Of a stretch of 64,000 nt of DNA, positions 62,401-64,000 are shown in pieces (the first letter of the stretch is position 1; every line of letters begins with the position of its first letter). The notes beneath the pieces are model-generated. The model had not been told where the DNA came from, did no database searches, and saw only the letters and a program-made list of their open reading frames with translations. This stretch comes from Marisa cornuarietis (lineage: Eukaryota > Mollusca > Gastropoda > Architaenioglossa > Ampullariidae). The stretch lies in assembly GCA_004794655.1 (NCBI GenBank), contig SMMW01000584.1, positions 8,910,501-8,974,500 on the forward strand, read 5' to 3'. Position numbers and translations under genes: made by a program.

Positions 62401-63460
62401 CCTTATATAGTCTGCTTTACTGTAAACTTATTGTTGCTTTTCATGCTATGCATGACTGCCTTATTTATGTTAAGCAGAATATGACTAGAAATTTTTGTAT
62501 TGGAGAAAACCAGATGCAAATTTTAATGGGTGAAGATTTTTTTATTATTTTATTTTGTATAACAACTTTGTTTTCAAGTGGCTGTGGGTTTGCTGTTTCT
62601 CATTCTACACAAAATATTTTCAAAGTTGAAGAAGGAAGAAGAGGGTTGTAAATTTAACACTTGCAAATACATTTTTTGTTTATAAGCTATTAGAACGCAT
62701 GTTTTAGATTCTTGAGAAGAGCAGCTCTTTGGGTCAGCTTGGTTAAATATGTTAAAGAATGATCAACTGATTTGTTAATAATATGCAAATACATTGAATC
62801 ATGTGCTTACATGCTGCTACTCAACATTTTATCATTATTTTCCCTCCTGTCTCCTTGCTTTGCTCATTGTCTACATTTTTTTTTCCACCTATTTCACAAT
62901 CAGGCTAAAGGGTTACTTTAAACTATACCATTGTCACATTGTCCATACAATTTGCCATCTAGTCATTCACACTGCATCACATTTTCACTCAGTTTTGGAA
63001 TATTTATTTATTTGAAAACAAAAGAGAAAGATAGATTTTTTTTTAATGTCTGTTAGCTTTATCCTTTCACACTTAATACCTTTTATGAAGAAGAATCTAT
63101 CTGGTCAACGAAAATGTTGCTGTATCTTTATTTCATATAGTGACTTAAGTCTAAATATAAATGGTCTTTTCATGTGTTTTTACACGATGGTATGTGATGA
63201 ATAAATGTGAGTATTGAATTCTTCTAGTTGCATTCATATTTGTTTGGGGCAAAGTTGCACTGCCAGCTGTTAACATCAATAAATTATTGAGACTATGAAA
63301 CAAATTGTACAATGATATTGCAGTATTTGTACTTTAATGAATGTCACAGCTGTTCCAGATGTTGTCACAGTTGCATAGACTCCAAAGGTTAGCTGAACAC
63401 TTAGAACATCTGAACTCATATCTTTATAAAAATGATGTCTGTACTCTAGGGGTAAATAAA

Positions 63461-64000
63461 GTCTTTAGGAAGAAGCTTTTATTAATAAAGATGTTTCTGA
63501 AAAAATAATGTATTTGCATTTTAATTATATATCAGAGATGGACCTTAGAAAACACTTGTTGCAAATTATTTTATTTTCTGATTCACTGAAGATGTGTGGC
63601 ATAAACATATTCACAGTTTTGTTTTTAAATCCTTCAATATACATTATGAACACTTAATAGCCATGTACATGAGATGATGACAAATATTATATACTCCATA
63701 AAAAAATTGCATCATCCTGATTTGAGTGAGAATGCATATACACTCATACTCAAGCTTATTGATAGAAAGTCATAATACTTCCACTTCTTGCCACACATGT
63801 ACTGCCATGTGTAGCGCAGTTGCTAGCATGTCTCTCATGTCATCACCACCTCTTGTAAAATAGTATCGCTATAACGTAGGCTTTGACAAAGAAATATCAT
63901 TAATACAGGATGTATCAGGTGCAACAGCAGGATCAACTCTACCTAATACTACTATTCAAAAGTTGTTTTACCTTCTGAATGGATCCAGAACCTGTGTCAT
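63461..64000. other. Window end, no gene recognised
   Basis: AT-rich sequence. A possible A-box-like motif (TAGCGCAGTTGCTAGC near 63814-63829) hints at another tRNA-derived SINE head, but no B-box partner is clear. Confidence 0.3.

Larger units (their letters stand above)
57230..63460 (+). other. Probable long 3' UTR of the LYSMD1-like gene plus relics
   Basis: No coding exon was recognised on either strand. The + strand is T-rich and carries AATAAA at 59401-59406 and 63455-63460, plus Pumilio-type TGTAAATA sites at 58525-58532 and 61696-61703. Either polyadenylation signal could define the mRNA end. A 36-bp tandem duplication starts at 57527. A minus-strand LINE relic occupies about 58860-59180. 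Confidence 0.4.

Overview
This is a eukaryotic nuclear window. It is AT-rich, its genes are split by many introns, it carries CA microsatellites, and it contains several classes of animal transposon. The three complete genes encode conserved metazoan proteins. Together with CR1/L2-type LINEs that end in ATT repeats, tRNA-derived SINEs and small terminal-inverted-repeat elements, they suggest a lophotrochozoan, most likely a gastropod mollusc. That assignment is inference; no marker gene proves it.

Layout: (1) Positions 3-992 (+) are the end of a coding region, a low-complexity Q/H/P/S-rich C-terminus whose protein I do not recognise. (2) 993 to about 16 kb has no convincing gene. It is T-rich on the + strand and may include a very long 3' UTR. 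It holds a 52-bp tandem duplication, a hairpin, a SINE fragment and one orphan exon candidate. (3) About 17.17-20.05 kb (-) is an old, broken CR1/L2-like reverse transcriptase copy, split by about 1.35 kb of other sequence. (4) 21167-36187 (+) is a complete PRPF3 (U4/U6 snRNP protein Prp3) gene with 19 coding exons and a 683-residue product. It includes a 24-nt microexon and a GC-AG intron. A young 5'-truncated CR1/L2-like LINE with a perfect 15-bp target-site duplication and one 584-codon open frame lies in its last intron. (5) 37511-39120 is a decayed hAT-like DNA transposon with 12-bp terminal inverted repeats and transposase remnants on the minus strand. (6) 42599-43438 (-) is GTF2A2 (TFIIA gamma subunit), three exons, 105 residues. 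A foldback element with arms of about 110 bp lies just beyond its stop codon. (7) 43681-57229 (+) is a LYSMD1-like LysM-domain gene, three exons, 244 residues, head to head with GTF2A2 across 242 bp. Its second intron is about 10 kb and carries a SINE, a short MITE and a nested pair of inverted-repeat elements. (8) 57230 to the end is T-rich noncoding sequence, probably a long LYSMD1-like 3' UTR, containing another CR1/L2 3' relic.

The genes are housekeeping in character (splicing, basal transcription, a LysM protein) and do not form a pathway. GTF2A2 and the LYSMD1-like gene probably share a bidirectional promoter. The most distinctive content is the layered transposon record, much of which can be resolved to its boundaries by reading target duplications and inverted repeats. 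I found no CRISPR array, rRNA, convincing tRNA gene or bacterial-type operon, and no sign of a wholly new multi-gene system.
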